NCBI GenBank assembly: GCA_024760545.1
Contig: CP060501.1
Coordinates: forward strand, 4,356,036 to 4,420,035
Direction: 5' to 3'
Length of the DNA: 64,000 nucleotides
Source of the DNA: Nitrospira sp.
GTDB lineage: Bacteria; Nitrospirota; Nitrospiria; Nitrospirales; Nitrospiraceae
Both the position numbers and the translations under genes were made by a program. The notes beneath the pieces are model-generated. The model did no database searches. It saw only the letters and a program-made list of their open reading frames with translations, and had not been told where the DNA came from. Below, piece by piece: positions 56,457 to 64,000 of this stretch (position 1 is the stretch's first letter; each line of letters begins with the position of its first letter).

Positions 56457-57692
56457 ATGTGGGCGTTCGTGTGGCTGACCATTGTTACTGCGCTGCGCAT
56501 CCTCGGGCGAAACCGGCTGCGCGCCGGCTTGACGATGCTCGGGATCATTATTGGTGTCGGGGCGGTCATCGCCATGGTCAGCATTGGGGAGGGAGCCAAG
56601 CGGGCCGTACAGCGTCAAATAGCCACAATGGGCACCAACGTCATCTTTATCTGGCCTGGCTCCACGACTGCGAGTGGGGTACGTGGTGCAATGGGCAGTG
56701 CGGTGACATTGACCGTCGGCGATGCGCTGGACCTGAAGAAGAAACTCCCACTTCTGTCCGATACGGGCTGGTACAAACGTGACCAGGCGCAGATCGTGTA
56801 CGGCAACCGCAATTGGAATTGCGCGATTCAGGGCGCGTCGCCCAGTCTCCTCAGTATTCGAGAGTGGTCCTTCAGCAGTGGGGGCTCCTTTACTCAGGAA
56901 GATTTAGATGGCGCAGCTCGGGTGGCGCTGCTTGGGCAGACGGTGGTCGAGAACCTTTTTGATCCTGGGGAGGAACCAGTCGGGGCGGTGATTCGTATAA
57001 GAAACGTGCCGTTTCATGTCATTGGGATCCTATCGCCGAAAGGGCAGTCCCCTCAGGGATGGGATCAGGACGATGTCGTGATCATTCCGTTCAGTACGGC
57101 CGAGCGGAAAGTATTTGGAACGCTCTTTCTTGGATCGGTGACAGCCATAGTCGCATCCACGGATCGAACCGAGGATTTGCCGGACGCGACAGAACAAATT
57201 CGAGACCTCATGAGGTCTCGTCATCGGTTACAGAGTGGGCAGCCCGCAGATTTTACGATCCGCACGTTGGTCGATATCGGGCAGGTACAGGAGGGGACCA
57301 GTCAGACCTTGACGGTCATGTTGATGGCGATTGCCTCTATCTCACTGTTCGTCGGCGGAATTGGCATCATGAACATTCTGCTTGTTTCTGTGACCGAACG
57401 AACGAGAGAGATCGGCGTGCGTCTGGCAGTAGGGGCCAAGCGACGGCATATCATGATGCAGTTTCTGATCGAAGCGATGACCCTCAGCGTGGTGGGCGGC
57501 TGCATCGGCATTCTCTTTGGAATTCTGAGCGCCCGCTTGACGACGGTGATTGCCGGCTGGCCGACTATTATTTCGGGCGACACAGTTATGGTCGCATTTG
57601 CCTTTTCCGTCGTGGTGGGCCTCTTCTTCGGTCTCTATCCGGCCAATAAAGCCGCTCGGCTCAATCCCATCGAAGCGTTGCGCTACGAATAG
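56457..57692 (+). CDS. MacB-type ABC transporter permease subunit
   Basis: 411 residues. One membrane segment near the N-terminus (ITVTALRILGR-type start, then AGLTMLGIIIGVGAVIAMVSI), a periplasmic MacB core domain of about 230 residues, and three segments at the C-terminus (VMLMAIASISLFVGGIGIMNILL, ending IGILFGILSARLTTVIAGWP). Mechanotransmission-type exporter, exporting macrolides, peptides or lipids. It starts without any gap after its ATPase, and completes a tripartite set with the macA-like gene. Confidence 0.92.
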   Translation: MWAFVWLTIVTALRILGRNRLRAGLTMLGIIIGVGAVIAMVSIGEGAKRAVQRQIATMGTNVIFIWPGSTTASGVRGAMGSAVTLTVGDALDLKKKLPLLSDTGWYKRDQAQIVYGNRNWNCAIQGASPSLLSIREWSFSSGGSFTQEDLDGAARVALLGQTVVENLFDPGEEPVGAVIRIRNVPFHVIGILSPKGQSPQGWDQDDVVIIPFSTAERKVFGTLFLGSVTAIVASTDRTEDLPDATEQIRDLMRSRHRLQSGQPADFTIRTLVDIGQVQEGTSQTLTVMLMAIASISLFVGGIGIMNILLVSVTERTREIGVRLAVGAKRRHIMMQFLIEAMTLSVVGGCIGILFGILSARLTTVIAGWPTIISGDTVMVAFAFSVVVGLFFGLYPANKAARLNPIEALRYE

Positions 57693-57723
57693 GGTGGCGG
57701 CATCCGCAGCGAGCGTTCTTTCC

Positions 57724-58923
57724 TCACGTATCCATGGTGATGATTGTTTCAATGACACGCGGCTGGGACTCGCCCGGTTGGCATGAGAGATCGACGACAA
57801 ACGGCGCTGGGTATTTGATTCCTTCTGACTGATGGGTAATGGTGATGATAGGTTGATGGAGTTTCTGTTGGTTGAGTTCCGTGACCACCGCCAACTCCCG
57901 GGTATTCAGCTGCACATAGCTATGGACCGGATAAATACCGACTCTCGCGATAAATGACGATAAAAATCGTTGATCGAGCCGGCCCTCCTGAGCTGCTTGG
58001 TACAAGCGTTGAAACGCCTGATGGGGGCTGAGGGGCGAAGCCCCGCCGAATCCGGTGATCAGTTCATCGTATTGATCCGCGATCATCAGGATACGCGTGC
58101 GGTCCGGTGAAAGCTGTCGTGGCGCCTTGCTCGGGTCGCGACTGTCGGTGAAATCAGTATGATGGTTGGCGATGAGATCCAAGACGGCGGGTTCAACTCC
58201 GCCTTGTCGCTGTAATGTGAGAACTGCAAGACGGGGATGTGTCTCAAACTCCTCTCGGTCGGCTTGGCACAGATTGGAAGTACTGTGAACACGGCGGACA
58301 ATGGCCGGTCGAACCTGTAGGAGTCCAATGTCATGGAGCAGAGCGGCGATAGCAAGCTCCTGCAATTCCAGTGGGTTGAATTGAAATGCCTGACCGATGA
58401 CCAGCGACAAGGTACAGGTCGCCAGTGCATGTCGACTGAGCGTGGAGTCACCGCTCCGGTTTTGACTCAATGCCATGAAAATGGCGGAGTCGGTGAGCGT
58501 TCTCATGACGATCGTGATTTCTTGGACCGCTTCGGCTGCTTGCTGAGGGTTGACCGTCCCTGTCTTGGCGATGGTCGCAAAAACGGATTGTACGGCTTGA
58601 TCCAACTGTTGTTTGGCCTGCTTCGCCTGGGCATATTCCTCGTTCAACTGGGCGAGGGCCTTGGTTCGTTTGAGAATCGTGGAATCGGTTATCGCGGATA
58701 CAGATGGGGGTGTATTCGATGATGAAAGCGGCGGGGAAGCCACTCCTCGGTCGGGATCGACATCGACCGTCTTCACCCCTGCTCGCATCAGTTTTGTGAT
58801 CTGCGAAGCATCCTCAACCAGAAATGAATGGCGGAGGAAGGGTGAGCGAAACCACGGGAGGTCCAGCCCTGCGACGTACATGCCGATTTGAAGCTCGAAA
58901 ATGGAAACTCGTATCTTTGCCAT
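57724..58923 (-). CDS. HD-domain protein related to HD-GYP phosphodiesterases, GYP lost
   Basis: 399 residues. The N-terminal DUF3391-like segment (KIRVSIFELQIGMYVAGLDLPW) is typical of HD-GYP proteins. Metal-ligand positions are kept: His in SRHALATC, HD in AALLHDIGLL, His in EEFETHP and the pair in IANHHTDF. However the GYP loop is replaced by TDSRDPSKAPRQ, so cleavage of cyclic di-GMP is doubtful. A coiled-coil region lies between the two domains. It may serve as a sensor. Confidence 0.82.
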   Translation of the reverse strand: MAKIRVSIFELQIGMYVAGLDLPWFRSPFLRHSFLVEDASQITKLMRAGVKTVDVDPDRGVASPPLSSSNTPPSVSAITDSTILKRTKALAQLNEEYAQAKQAKQQLDQAVQSVFATIAKTGTVNPQQAAEAVQEITIVMRTLTDSAIFMALSQNRSGDSTLSRHALATCTLSLVIGQAFQFNPLELQELAIAALLHDIGLLQVRPAIVRRVHSTSNLCQADREEFETHPRLAVLTLQRQGGVEPAVLDLIANHHTDFTDSRDPSKAPRQLSPDRTRILMIADQYDELITGFGGASPLSPHQAFQRLYQAAQEGRLDQRFLSSFIARVGIYPVHSYVQLNTRELAVVTELNQQKLHQPIITITHQSEGIKYPAPFVVDLSCQPGESQPRVIETIITMDT

Positions 58924-59010
58924 CGGGATGCGGGCAGTGCGTGAAACGGATTCGAAAGGAACGCCCTTCAGTATCGGTAGGAAGCGGAGATAACTGTAGC
59001 CGAGGGATTT

Positions 59011-59406
59011 TTACGGCAGACGGTCAGGCTGGGTGGCCAGATCAATGAAAGAGAGAGAGACTTCGATCCGAGGATCGGCTTTATCGACATGTTTGTAGAG
59101 ATGGGTTTCGACGATGCGATTGTCGTTTACGCCGAGGCCTTCGCAGACGGCATCTTGGGCGATCTTGAGACCGCTATCGAGGTCTCGTCGTAATGAAGAT
59201 GCAAAAAAGAACCGGATGGAAAGCGCCAGCGGTTCGGATTGAAGCCGAGTCTGGAAGGAAAGTCTGGAAGGAAACTGGGTGAACGCGATCCACACTTGTT
59301 GGCGCACCTGCGTTTTGTATGCGCGTCCGGCAGAGGATAACAAACGGCGTCCGTTCACCGTCGCATATTGATGGTTAATGCTGGGCGGGACAGGCAGCGT
59401 GATCAT
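59011..59406 (-). CDS. RusA-like Holliday-junction resolvase
   Basis: 131 residues from ATG 59406; the frame is open to ATG 59613, but the first 69 residues are Arg/Ser-rich and not conserved-looking. RusA-type catalytic residues are visible: Asp75, Asp77 and Lys81 in RDLDSGLK, and Asp95 in GVNDNRI. The N-terminus ITLPVPPSINHQYATVNGRR matches the RusA start pattern. RusA resolves four-way DNA junctions and is often phage-borne. Here it follows mraZ on the same strand, with the ORF start only 9 bases away. Confidence 0.75.
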   Translation of the reverse strand: MITLPVPPSINHQYATVNGRRLLSSAGRAYKTQVRQQVWIAFTQFPSRLSFQTRLQSEPLALSIRFFFASSLRRDLDSGLKIAQDAVCEGLGVNDNRIVETHLYKHVDKADPRIEVSLSFIDLATQPDRLP

Positions 59407-59622
59407 AAGTCTGTCCGATGTGGCGATACGCGGATGCGATGACTCCCGGACAGTGTGCATGGTCGACGGGTTAGATTTCGTCGACGCGGCCGTCTCTTTG
59501 AGAAGCGGTAGAGTTTGCGATGAGGACGGAAACCTTCGCTCCGTACGATGGGAAACTGTGCGAAGGGGTAACCTGGGTGAATAGAAATTGCGACGATGTC
59601 GGTTGGGAGGCATGGAGCTGAA

Positions 59623-60063
59623 CTAGAGCAGGTTCAGGATCTTTGCCACGTTCTGATCATAACGGTCTTCAGTGCGAGCAATATACCGGCGCCACTCGCT
59701 TGGATTCCAAATTTCCATTTTGTGATACAAGCCGACGAGTATAATCTCTTGGTCTTCATCGACCGGTACAAGCTTTCGTAAGCGACCCGGAATCAAGATC
59801 CGCCCTGTCTTGTCGATGTCCGATGAGCCGGCTTCGGAAACGACAAAGTGCATAAATAAACGACTTTGGTCTTCATCCAGAGAAGTTCTTGTGCGTTCGA
59901 GGACTTTCTCCCATTCTTTCGTTGAGTAGATCAACAATGACTGCTCCGGCCCTCTGAGAAACATCACGGCCTGGCCTTCGGCTTCAATTTGTTCACGGAT
60001 CGGTGAGGGGACGATGAAACGTCCTTTCTCATCAACCTTACACAGGTACTCGCCAGCGAACAT
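59623..60063 (-). CDS. mraZ: MraZ DNA-binding regulator outside a dcw cluster
   Basis: 146 residues, normal size. Two MraZ repeats, each with the DxxxR motif (Asp11-Arg15 in DEKGR, Asp84-Arg88 in DKTGR). MraZ usually heads the division and cell-wall cluster and represses it. Here rsmH, ftsL and the rest are absent: a RusA-like gene lies downstream and a small HTH gene 14 bases upstream. Whether it controls a distant dcw operon or only this unit is open. Confidence 0.93.
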   Translation of the reverse strand: MFAGEYLCKVDEKGRFIVPSPIREQIEAEGQAVMFLRGPEQSLLIYSTKEWEKVLERTRTSLDEDQSRLFMHFVVSEAGSSDIDKTGRILIPGRLRKLVPVDEDQEIILVGLYHKMEIWNPSEWRRYIARTEDRYDQNVAKILNLL

Positions 60064-60077
60064 GTCGATATCCTAAT

Positions 60078-60275
60078 TTAGGAGTTCACGGCGGTTCGGG
60101 TTCGGTCGCGGATCCATTGCTCCAAATCCGAACGCACAAATCGCCATTCTTTTCCGAGCTTGAAGGCGGGAATCTGCCGACTCCGTAGATAGCGATAGAG
60201 CGTGCGTTGGGTGATCTTGAGGTAACGGCATGTTTCTGTCGCCGTCATCAGTTCGCTCTTTGGAGTCGTGCTCAT
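60078..60275 (-). CDS. Excisionase-type helix-turn-helix protein
   Basis: 65 residues from ATG 60275; the frame opens at 60290. MerR-like winged helix of the excisionase type: MTATETCRYLKITQRTLYRYLR followed by GKEWRFVRSDLEQWIRDR. Such proteins act as DNA-architectural or recognition factors. It leads the mraZ-RusA unit. Confidence 0.85.
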   Translation of the reverse strand: MSTTPKSELMTATETCRYLKITQRTLYRYLRSRQIPAFKLGKEWRFVRSDLEQWIRDRTRTAVNS

Positions 60276-60329
60276 CACTCCACCTGCCACCAGGGCTGAG
60301 AATGTGCATACTGCCTCCAGTATGTGGGT

Positions 60330-60357
60330 ATTCTAGATATCGGGGTGGGAATGTCAA
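60330..60357 (-). promoter_or_regulatory. Promoter of the HTH-mraZ-RusA unit
   Basis: Minus strand: perfect -35 TTGACA (60352-60357), a 16-base spacer and -10 TAGAAT (60330-60335), about 55 bases before the HTH start codon. Confidence 0.65.
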
Positions 60358-60368
60358 GTGAAAATGTA

Positions 60369-60383
60369 TGACATTACATGTCA
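60369..60383. promoter_or_regulatory. Palindromic operator upstream of the HTH-mraZ promoter
   Basis: TGACATTACATGTCA, 6-bp arms with a 3-base centre. A third half-site ATGTCA (60351-60356) overlaps the -35. The arrangement fits a DNA-binding regulator of this unit. Confidence 0.5.
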
Positions 60384-60466
60384 AAGGCCGTCGGTATGGT
60401 CAATTGCTCCTAGCCAGGTCCGGCATGAGTACTCGTAAATGGGCATGAGTTGGATCCCCGAATCGC

Positions 60467-61294
60467 TCAGAAGGGATAGGGGTGGCGAGAGAGGATGCGA
60501 TCAGGGACGAGATTCGAATCCACGGTTCGCCCCAAGGTGAGAACGAATACGTCGGCAGATCCTGCTCTGCGTAACGTCTTCGCACATTCGTTCACCGTCG
60601 TACCAGTCGTGAAAACGTCGTCGATGAGCAGAACGCATCGATTGACGATTGCATCGGGGTGTTGTACCGAAAAAGCCCGGCGAAGGTTTTTCAGTCGGCT
60701 CTTCCGAGACAATGTGGTCTGGGCCGGAGCCTGAACGCTTCGGATCAGATTAGTGTACGAGACAGGAATGTTCAGATAGCGCCCTATCTGATCGGCGAGC
60801 AGCAGGGACTGATTGAATTCCCGCTGCCGGAGTCGGTCACGATGTAAGGGTACGGGCATGATCACATCCACGAAATCAAGCTGGGGAAGCCGGTCGGTCA
60901 TGAGTGCGGAAAGTGGAGACGCCAGTGAGACCTTGCCCTGGTACTTAAAGAGGCAGAGGGCATCCTGGAGCGGAGATCTGTAGGGATACAGAGTCCAGGC
61001 CCTCGTATAGGAAGGCGGACGCTCGGCACAGGATTGACACACATGGTTCGGACTGTAGGTCGTGGCAATCGCAGAAGGAAAGGGACGGTCGCAACGAGAG
61101 CATCGGGCGGCAGGCATGAGCGAGATCGTGTTCCAGCAGTTCCCACAAAAGTGAGGGACCGGATCATCTCCCAACAGGCGACCACAGCTCGAGCAATGAA
61201 TCGGTAGGAAAAGCCGTATTGCACGGCGCATGAGACATATGACCAACTCTGACATTCGTCTGGCCATCGACTGACCGCGATCATTACCAAACAT
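60467..61294 (-). CDS. comF: ComF-family phosphoribosyltransferase-like protein
   Basis: 275 residues. N-terminal zinc-ribbon region with three CxxC pairs (CSSC, CGNC, CSRC) plus CQSC, then a phosphoribosyltransferase fold with the PRPP motif VLLIDDVFTTGTTV. Typical of ComF, linked to DNA uptake (competence) and homologous to GntX. The start ATG 61294 has no clear SD; ATG 61267 is an alternative. It lies upstream of the HTH unit on the same strand with 190 bases between. Confidence 0.9.
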   Translation of the reverse strand: MFGNDRGQSMARRMSELVICLMRRAIRLFLPIHCSSCGRLLGDDPVPHFCGNCWNTISLMPAARCSRCDRPFPSAIATTYSPNHVCQSCAERPPSYTRAWTLYPYRSPLQDALCLFKYQGKVSLASPLSALMTDRLPQLDFVDVIMPVPLHRDRLRQREFNQSLLLADQIGRYLNIPVSYTNLIRSVQAPAQTTLSRKSRLKNLRRAFSVQHPDAIVNRCVLLIDDVFTTGTTVNECAKTLRRAGSADVFVLTLGRTVDSNLVPDRILSRHPYPF

Positions 61295-61408
61295 CTATTT
61301 AGGGTGAAATACCTCCCTGTGTCAAGGTTGTGGCCCTCTGATTCGTTGTGTTATAGGAATAAGAATTGCTGGGGAGAACGGTCTGTCTTTGGAGAAGACG
61401 GCATCGAT

Positions 61409-62107
61409 ATGGTGACACTGAGGCAACTTTCGAAAACTTATTTGCGCGGCGAGGCTGTAGTGACGGCCTTGCAGAACGTGAATTTGAAGATTCAGTACGG
61501 TGAGTTCTGCGCATTCGTAGGGCCCAGCGGATGCGGGAAAAGCACCCTCCTAAACCTTGTTGCGGGCCTGGACATGCCGACTTCTGGGGAGATCGTGCTC
61601 GATGGACGATCCACCACAAACCTGACCAGCTACGAATGGACCAAGATCAGGCGTGAAACCATCGGGATCGTCTTTCAAGCCTTCCATTTGGTTCACGGCT
61701 TGACGGCTGAAGAGAATGTCGCGCTGCCCTTGATGCTGCGAGGTGAACAGGGAGGGGACATCGAAAAACGGGTGGACGAAATGTTGAACAAGGTTGGAAT
61801 GAGTCACCGTCGCCGGCATCGACCAGCCGAGCTATCCGGTGGAGAACAACAACGAATTGCGATCGCGCGCGCGCTGGCGCATCGACCGCGTCTCTTGCTG
61901 GCTGACGAGCCGACGGGAAATATCGATTCTCATCAGGGAGCGGACATTATGACACTTATTCGGGAATTGGCGGAATCCGGCGGACAGACCGTTCTGCTGG
62001 TGACCCACAGCTCGCAGGCGGCGCAATCCGCCGACTATACGTGGACCATGCGGGATGGACGGCTGGTCTCGCGTACCGAACGCACCACTGAACTGGTCGC
62101 TCCGTGA
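61409..62107 (+). CDS. ABC transporter ATP-binding protein, LolD/YbbA-like
   Basis: 232 residues from ATG 61409; the frame opens earlier at 61304. Walker [10 protein letters not shown], signature LSGGEQQR, Walker [11 protein letters not shown]. Belongs to the LolD/MacB/YbbA class. Its stop overlaps the pyrD start (TGATG). A matching FtsX-type permease begins 1.4 kb downstream at 63469, beyond pyrD and a minus-strand luxR gene, and is probably its partner. Confidence 0.9.
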   Translation: MVTLRQLSKTYLRGEAVVTALQNVNLKIQYGEFCAFVGPSGCGKSTLLNLVAGLDMPTSGEIVLDGRSTTNLTSYEWTKIRRETIGIVFQAFHLVHGLTAEENVALPLMLRGEQGGDIEKRVDEMLNKVGMSHRRRHRPAELSGGEQQRIAIARALAHRPRLLLADEPTGNIDSHQGADIMTLIRELAESGGQTVLLVTHSSQAAQSADYTWTMRDGRLVSRTERTTELVAP

Positions 62108-63033
62108 TGAATCTGTCTACGACCATAGCCGGTGTCACCTTTCCCAGCTGTTTCATGAACGCAGCCGGCGCGTTGTGTGTGACGCGCGACGAACTTGTGG
62201 CGTTAGCCAAGTCCGGTTCAGGAGCTATCGTCACCAAGTCCATGACGATTGACGCGCGCCAAGGGAACCCTGAGCCCCGGTATTATGGGTTTCCAGGAGG
62301 ATCGATCAATTCGATGGGGCTCCCCAATCTTGGCTACAAAGCCTATGCCGAACTAATTCCCCACCTCAAAAGTTTCGGAAAACCCGTCATAGCCAGCGTG
62401 GCCGGACTTGGCGAAGACGATTTCCCCACGATCGCAGAGGTCATCGATGCAGCCAAGCCGGATCTCATCGAGGTCAATCTCTCTTGTCCGAATATTCCCG
62501 GCAAACCGCAAATCGGCTACGACCCGGAAGCGTCTGAGCGGCTCCTGAAGAAAGTCCGCCGAAAGATTACGGTGCCGATGGGAGTCAAGCTGCCCCCCTA
62601 CTTTGATCCGGCGCATCATGAGGTCATGGGTGCGGTGCTTGGGCGGTGTGGAGTGGATTTTCTCAACATGATCAATTCGGTCGGCAACGGTGTGGTGATC
62701 GATCCGGAACGTGAAACCGTCGTGATTAAGCCGAAAGGTGGATTCGGAGGGTTAGGAGGGCGACTGATCAAACCGGTCGCGCTGGCCAACGTCCGGGCCT
62801 TCTATAAATTGTTTGAGGGGAAGATGCCGATCATCGGCACCGGCGGGATCGTCGAGGGTGTTGATGCCTTCGAACACTTCCTGTGCGGCGCGTCAGCCGT
62901 TCAAATCGGCACGGTGCTGGTGGAAGAAGGGCTGGATGTCTTTGCCCGACTCGAAGCGGAACTGGCCGCTGTGTTGACGAAAAAGGGATATCAATCGATC
63001 CAGGAGTGCCGAGGGCGGCTCAAAGAATTGTAG
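62107..63033 (+). CDS. pyrD: Dihydroorotate dehydrogenase, class 1
   Basis: 308 residues from ATG 62107 (a GTG 3 bases earlier is possible). Pyrimidine pathway; FMN enzyme of the soluble class. The catalytic Cys127 lies in NLSCPNIPG; Lys44 in VTKSMT; GGSINSMGLPN; the C-terminal TGGI and QIGT motifs bind FMN phosphate. Class 1 proteins use fumarate or NAD, depending on subtype. No pyrK is in the window. Overlaps the ABC gene upstream by one base. Confidence 0.93.
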   Translation: MNLSTTIAGVTFPSCFMNAAGALCVTRDELVALAKSGSGAIVTKSMTIDARQGNPEPRYYGFPGGSINSMGLPNLGYKAYAELIPHLKSFGKPVIASVAGLGEDDFPTIAEVIDAAKPDLIEVNLSCPNIPGKPQIGYDPEASERLLKKVRRKITVPMGVKLPPYFDPAHHEVMGAVLGRCGVDFLNMINSVGNGVVIDPERETVVIKPKGGFGGLGGRLIKPVALANVRAFYKLFEGKMPIIGTGGIVEGVDAFEHFLCGASAVQIGTVLVEEGLDVFARLEAELAAVLTKKGYQSIQECRGRLKEL

Positions 63034-63035
63034 GC

Positions 63036-63314
63036 TTACTTGGCGCCGAAATTGCGCGGTAATAGGTTCTGCTGCAGTGCCTGACGCAGGAGCTGGGCGA
63101 CGTTCCGAACATTGAGTCGGCGCATCAGGTTGAAGCGATGAACTTCGACCGTCCGGACACTGATGTCCAGCGAAGTGGCAATCTCCCGGTTGGTATGGCC
63201 GAGCGCGACCAATCGTAGGATCTCACGCTGGCGGGGAGTGATGTGGAGCGCGGATTTGAAGCGGCGATCGGCCTGGTGGAATTGCAGTGTCGCGGTATCC
63301 TGCTTTTTTGCCAT
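63036..63314 (-). CDS. Single-domain LuxR-type DNA-binding protein
   Basis: 92 residues. LuxR/GerE HTH: LTPRQREILRLV-like (ITPRQREILRLVALGHTNREIA) then SVRTVEVHRFNLMRRLNV. There is no receiver or ligand domain. AAGGAG lies 6 bases before ATG 63314. It ends 2 bases from the pyrD stop (convergent), and lies divergent from the permease gene, which it may control. Confidence 0.85.
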   Translation of the reverse strand: MAKKQDTATLQFHQADRRFKSALHITPRQREILRLVALGHTNREIATSLDISVRTVEVHRFNLMRRLNVRNVAQLLRQALQQNLLPRNFGAK

Positions 63315-63341
63315 CGGTACTCCTTATCGACGTTAGTCGGC

Positions 63342-63370
63342 AGTCTAGCAAACGAGAGAAATCGTGTAAA
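63342..63370 (-). promoter_or_regulatory. Promoter for the LuxR-type gene
   Basis: Minus strand: -35 TTTACA (63365-63370), a 17-base spacer and extended -10 TGC-TAGACT (hexamer 63342-63347). Confidence 0.55.
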
Positions 63371-63468
63371 TGAAACTGCCGATATATGCAAATGCCATCG
63401 TGACCTACAATCCTTCGCAAGGCACCAAATGAAGCCATTTCTGCGTACCGCGTTTCTCCTCGAAATCA

Positions 63469-64000
63469 ATGCCCACGTTCGCTAAGGTTGTTGCGCTTCT
63501 ACTGCTTTCCCATCTGAGGCAGTGGCCGTTACGTACGCTGCTGACGATCGTCGGAGTGGCGCTTGGGGTGTCGGCTTCCGTGGCGGTGCGGACCGCCAAT
63601 GTCGATGTGCTGCGTTCATTCGAACAGGCGGTGCTGACAGTGGCGGGTCCGACCACTTTGGAAGTGTCGGGAGACGAGACCGGACTGGATGAACAGTTCA
63701 TAACTCGTATACGAACAGTCACAGGTGTGACCTCGGCATCTCCGGTCATTCTGCAAACGGCGGTTCGAGTGAATGAAGACCAACCAGACCACGCGACACA
63801 AGTGTTAGGGCTCGATCTTCTGGCCGAATTCAATTCACGTGGATTTCGAGTAAACCAGCCGACGACGGAAAGCCGGCTGATGGACATGATCCATCCGCAG
63901 TCCGTGTTTTTGGGAGCGAAGCTGGCGACTGAGTGGAATCTGTCGGTCGATGACCACGTTGATTTTCTCATCGGGCCAGGTCGTCTCACTTGTCGGATTG
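63469..64000 (+). CDS. FtsX/MacB-type ABC permease (partial, 5' end)
   Basis: 177 codons from ATG 63469 to the window edge, with no stop. The N-terminus has a membrane segment (TLLTIVGVALGVSASVAVRT), then a periplasmic MacB-like domain (TVAGPTTLEVSGDE...). Start of a large FtsX-class permease, probably the YbbP-like partner of the ABC ATPase at 61409. The luxR gene and pyrD lie between. The C-terminal part is outside the window. Confidence 0.75.
   Translation, partial: MPTFAKVVALLLLSHLRQWPLRTLLTIVGVALGVSASVAVRTANVDVLRSFEQAVLTVAGPTTLEVSGDETGLDEQFITRIRTVTGVTSASPVILQTAVRVNEDQPDHATQVLGLDLLAEFNSRGFRVNQPTTESRLMDMIHPQSVFLGAKLATEWNLSVDDHVDFLIGPGRLTCRI

Noticed and set aside
60325-60350. TGGGT and TGGGA as MraZ boxes
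   Set aside because: MraZ boxes are usually three direct repeats at about 10-base steps; here only two copies 21 bases apart exist.
60073-60384. 103-codon minus-strand frame overlapping the HTH gene
   Set aside because: The HTH gene in another frame has an intact conserved domain; this frame is rich in Arg/Ser and would start upstream of the promoter.

Overview
The window is a gene-dense bacterial chromosome segment with about 68 protein-coding genes, short gaps, no rRNA or tRNA, no insertion sequence and no CRISPR array. Gene content fits a Gram-negative autotroph-like bacterium, most probably Nitrospirota (Nitrospira-like). Grounds for this are the outer-membrane lipoproteins and AsmA protein, small periplasmic cytochrome c, transketolase, RtcB/archease, frequent GTG and TTG starts, and the run yicC-gmk-rpoZ-coaBC. 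The lineage is an inference from style and content and was not checked by any search.

Layout. 1-11.7 kb: a partial exported protein, an orphan DGQHR-domain protein coupled to a START-like exported protein and thiE, then bioD and an SDR reductase, an exported protein overlapping the tail of a bifunctional putA, and an Fe-S/lipoate run (mrp, Rieske protein, two unknown proteins, lipA). A tiny exported protein follows, behind a PhoB/OmpR-like array of 11-bp repeats. 11.7-24 kb: a methyltransferase, phosphoglucomutase, a 1119-residue AsmA protein, an M24 peptidase, the RNA-repair pair archease and rtcB, a PilZ protein, and an SthA-type flavoprotein coupled to an HDOD protein. 24-30 kb: small envelope and redox proteins (coiled coil, cupin, cytochrome c), transketolase, a fibronectin-III lipoprotein, and a TauE permease with an Rrf2 regulator.

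30-40 kb: radA, a LolB-like lipoprotein, tsaB, rimI, a YdcH-like protein, an unusual tatC, a beta-propeller protein, a cyclophilin, a lipoprotein, a glycosyltransferase, an FprA-like ferredoxin-NADP reductase and NAD kinase. 41-54 kb is an almost unbroken plus-strand housekeeping run: clpC, tsaD, hflX, nth, yicC, gmk, rpoZ, coaBC, a TPR protein, aroQ, efp, accB, accC. Many of these genes touch or overlap, which suggests translational coupling. It joins proteolysis, tRNA t6A synthesis, ribosome rescue, DNA repair, nucleotide and CoA synthesis, EF-P and acetyl-CoA carboxylase.

54-64 kb: a split MacAB-type exporter, an HD-domain protein that has lost its GYP signature, an unusual minus-strand operon (excisionase-type HTH, mraZ, RusA-like nuclease) away from any dcw cluster, comF, a second ABC ATPase overlapping pyrD, a single-domain LuxR regulator, and a partial FtsX-type permease that runs off the window.

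No wholly new defence or mobile system is evident. The best leads are the Pho-box-like array driving a tiny exported protein (11334-11665), the HTH-mraZ-RusA operon with its palindromic operator (59011-60384), the variant active sites of CoaBC and TatC, and the two unknown proteins between the Rieske protein and LipA.
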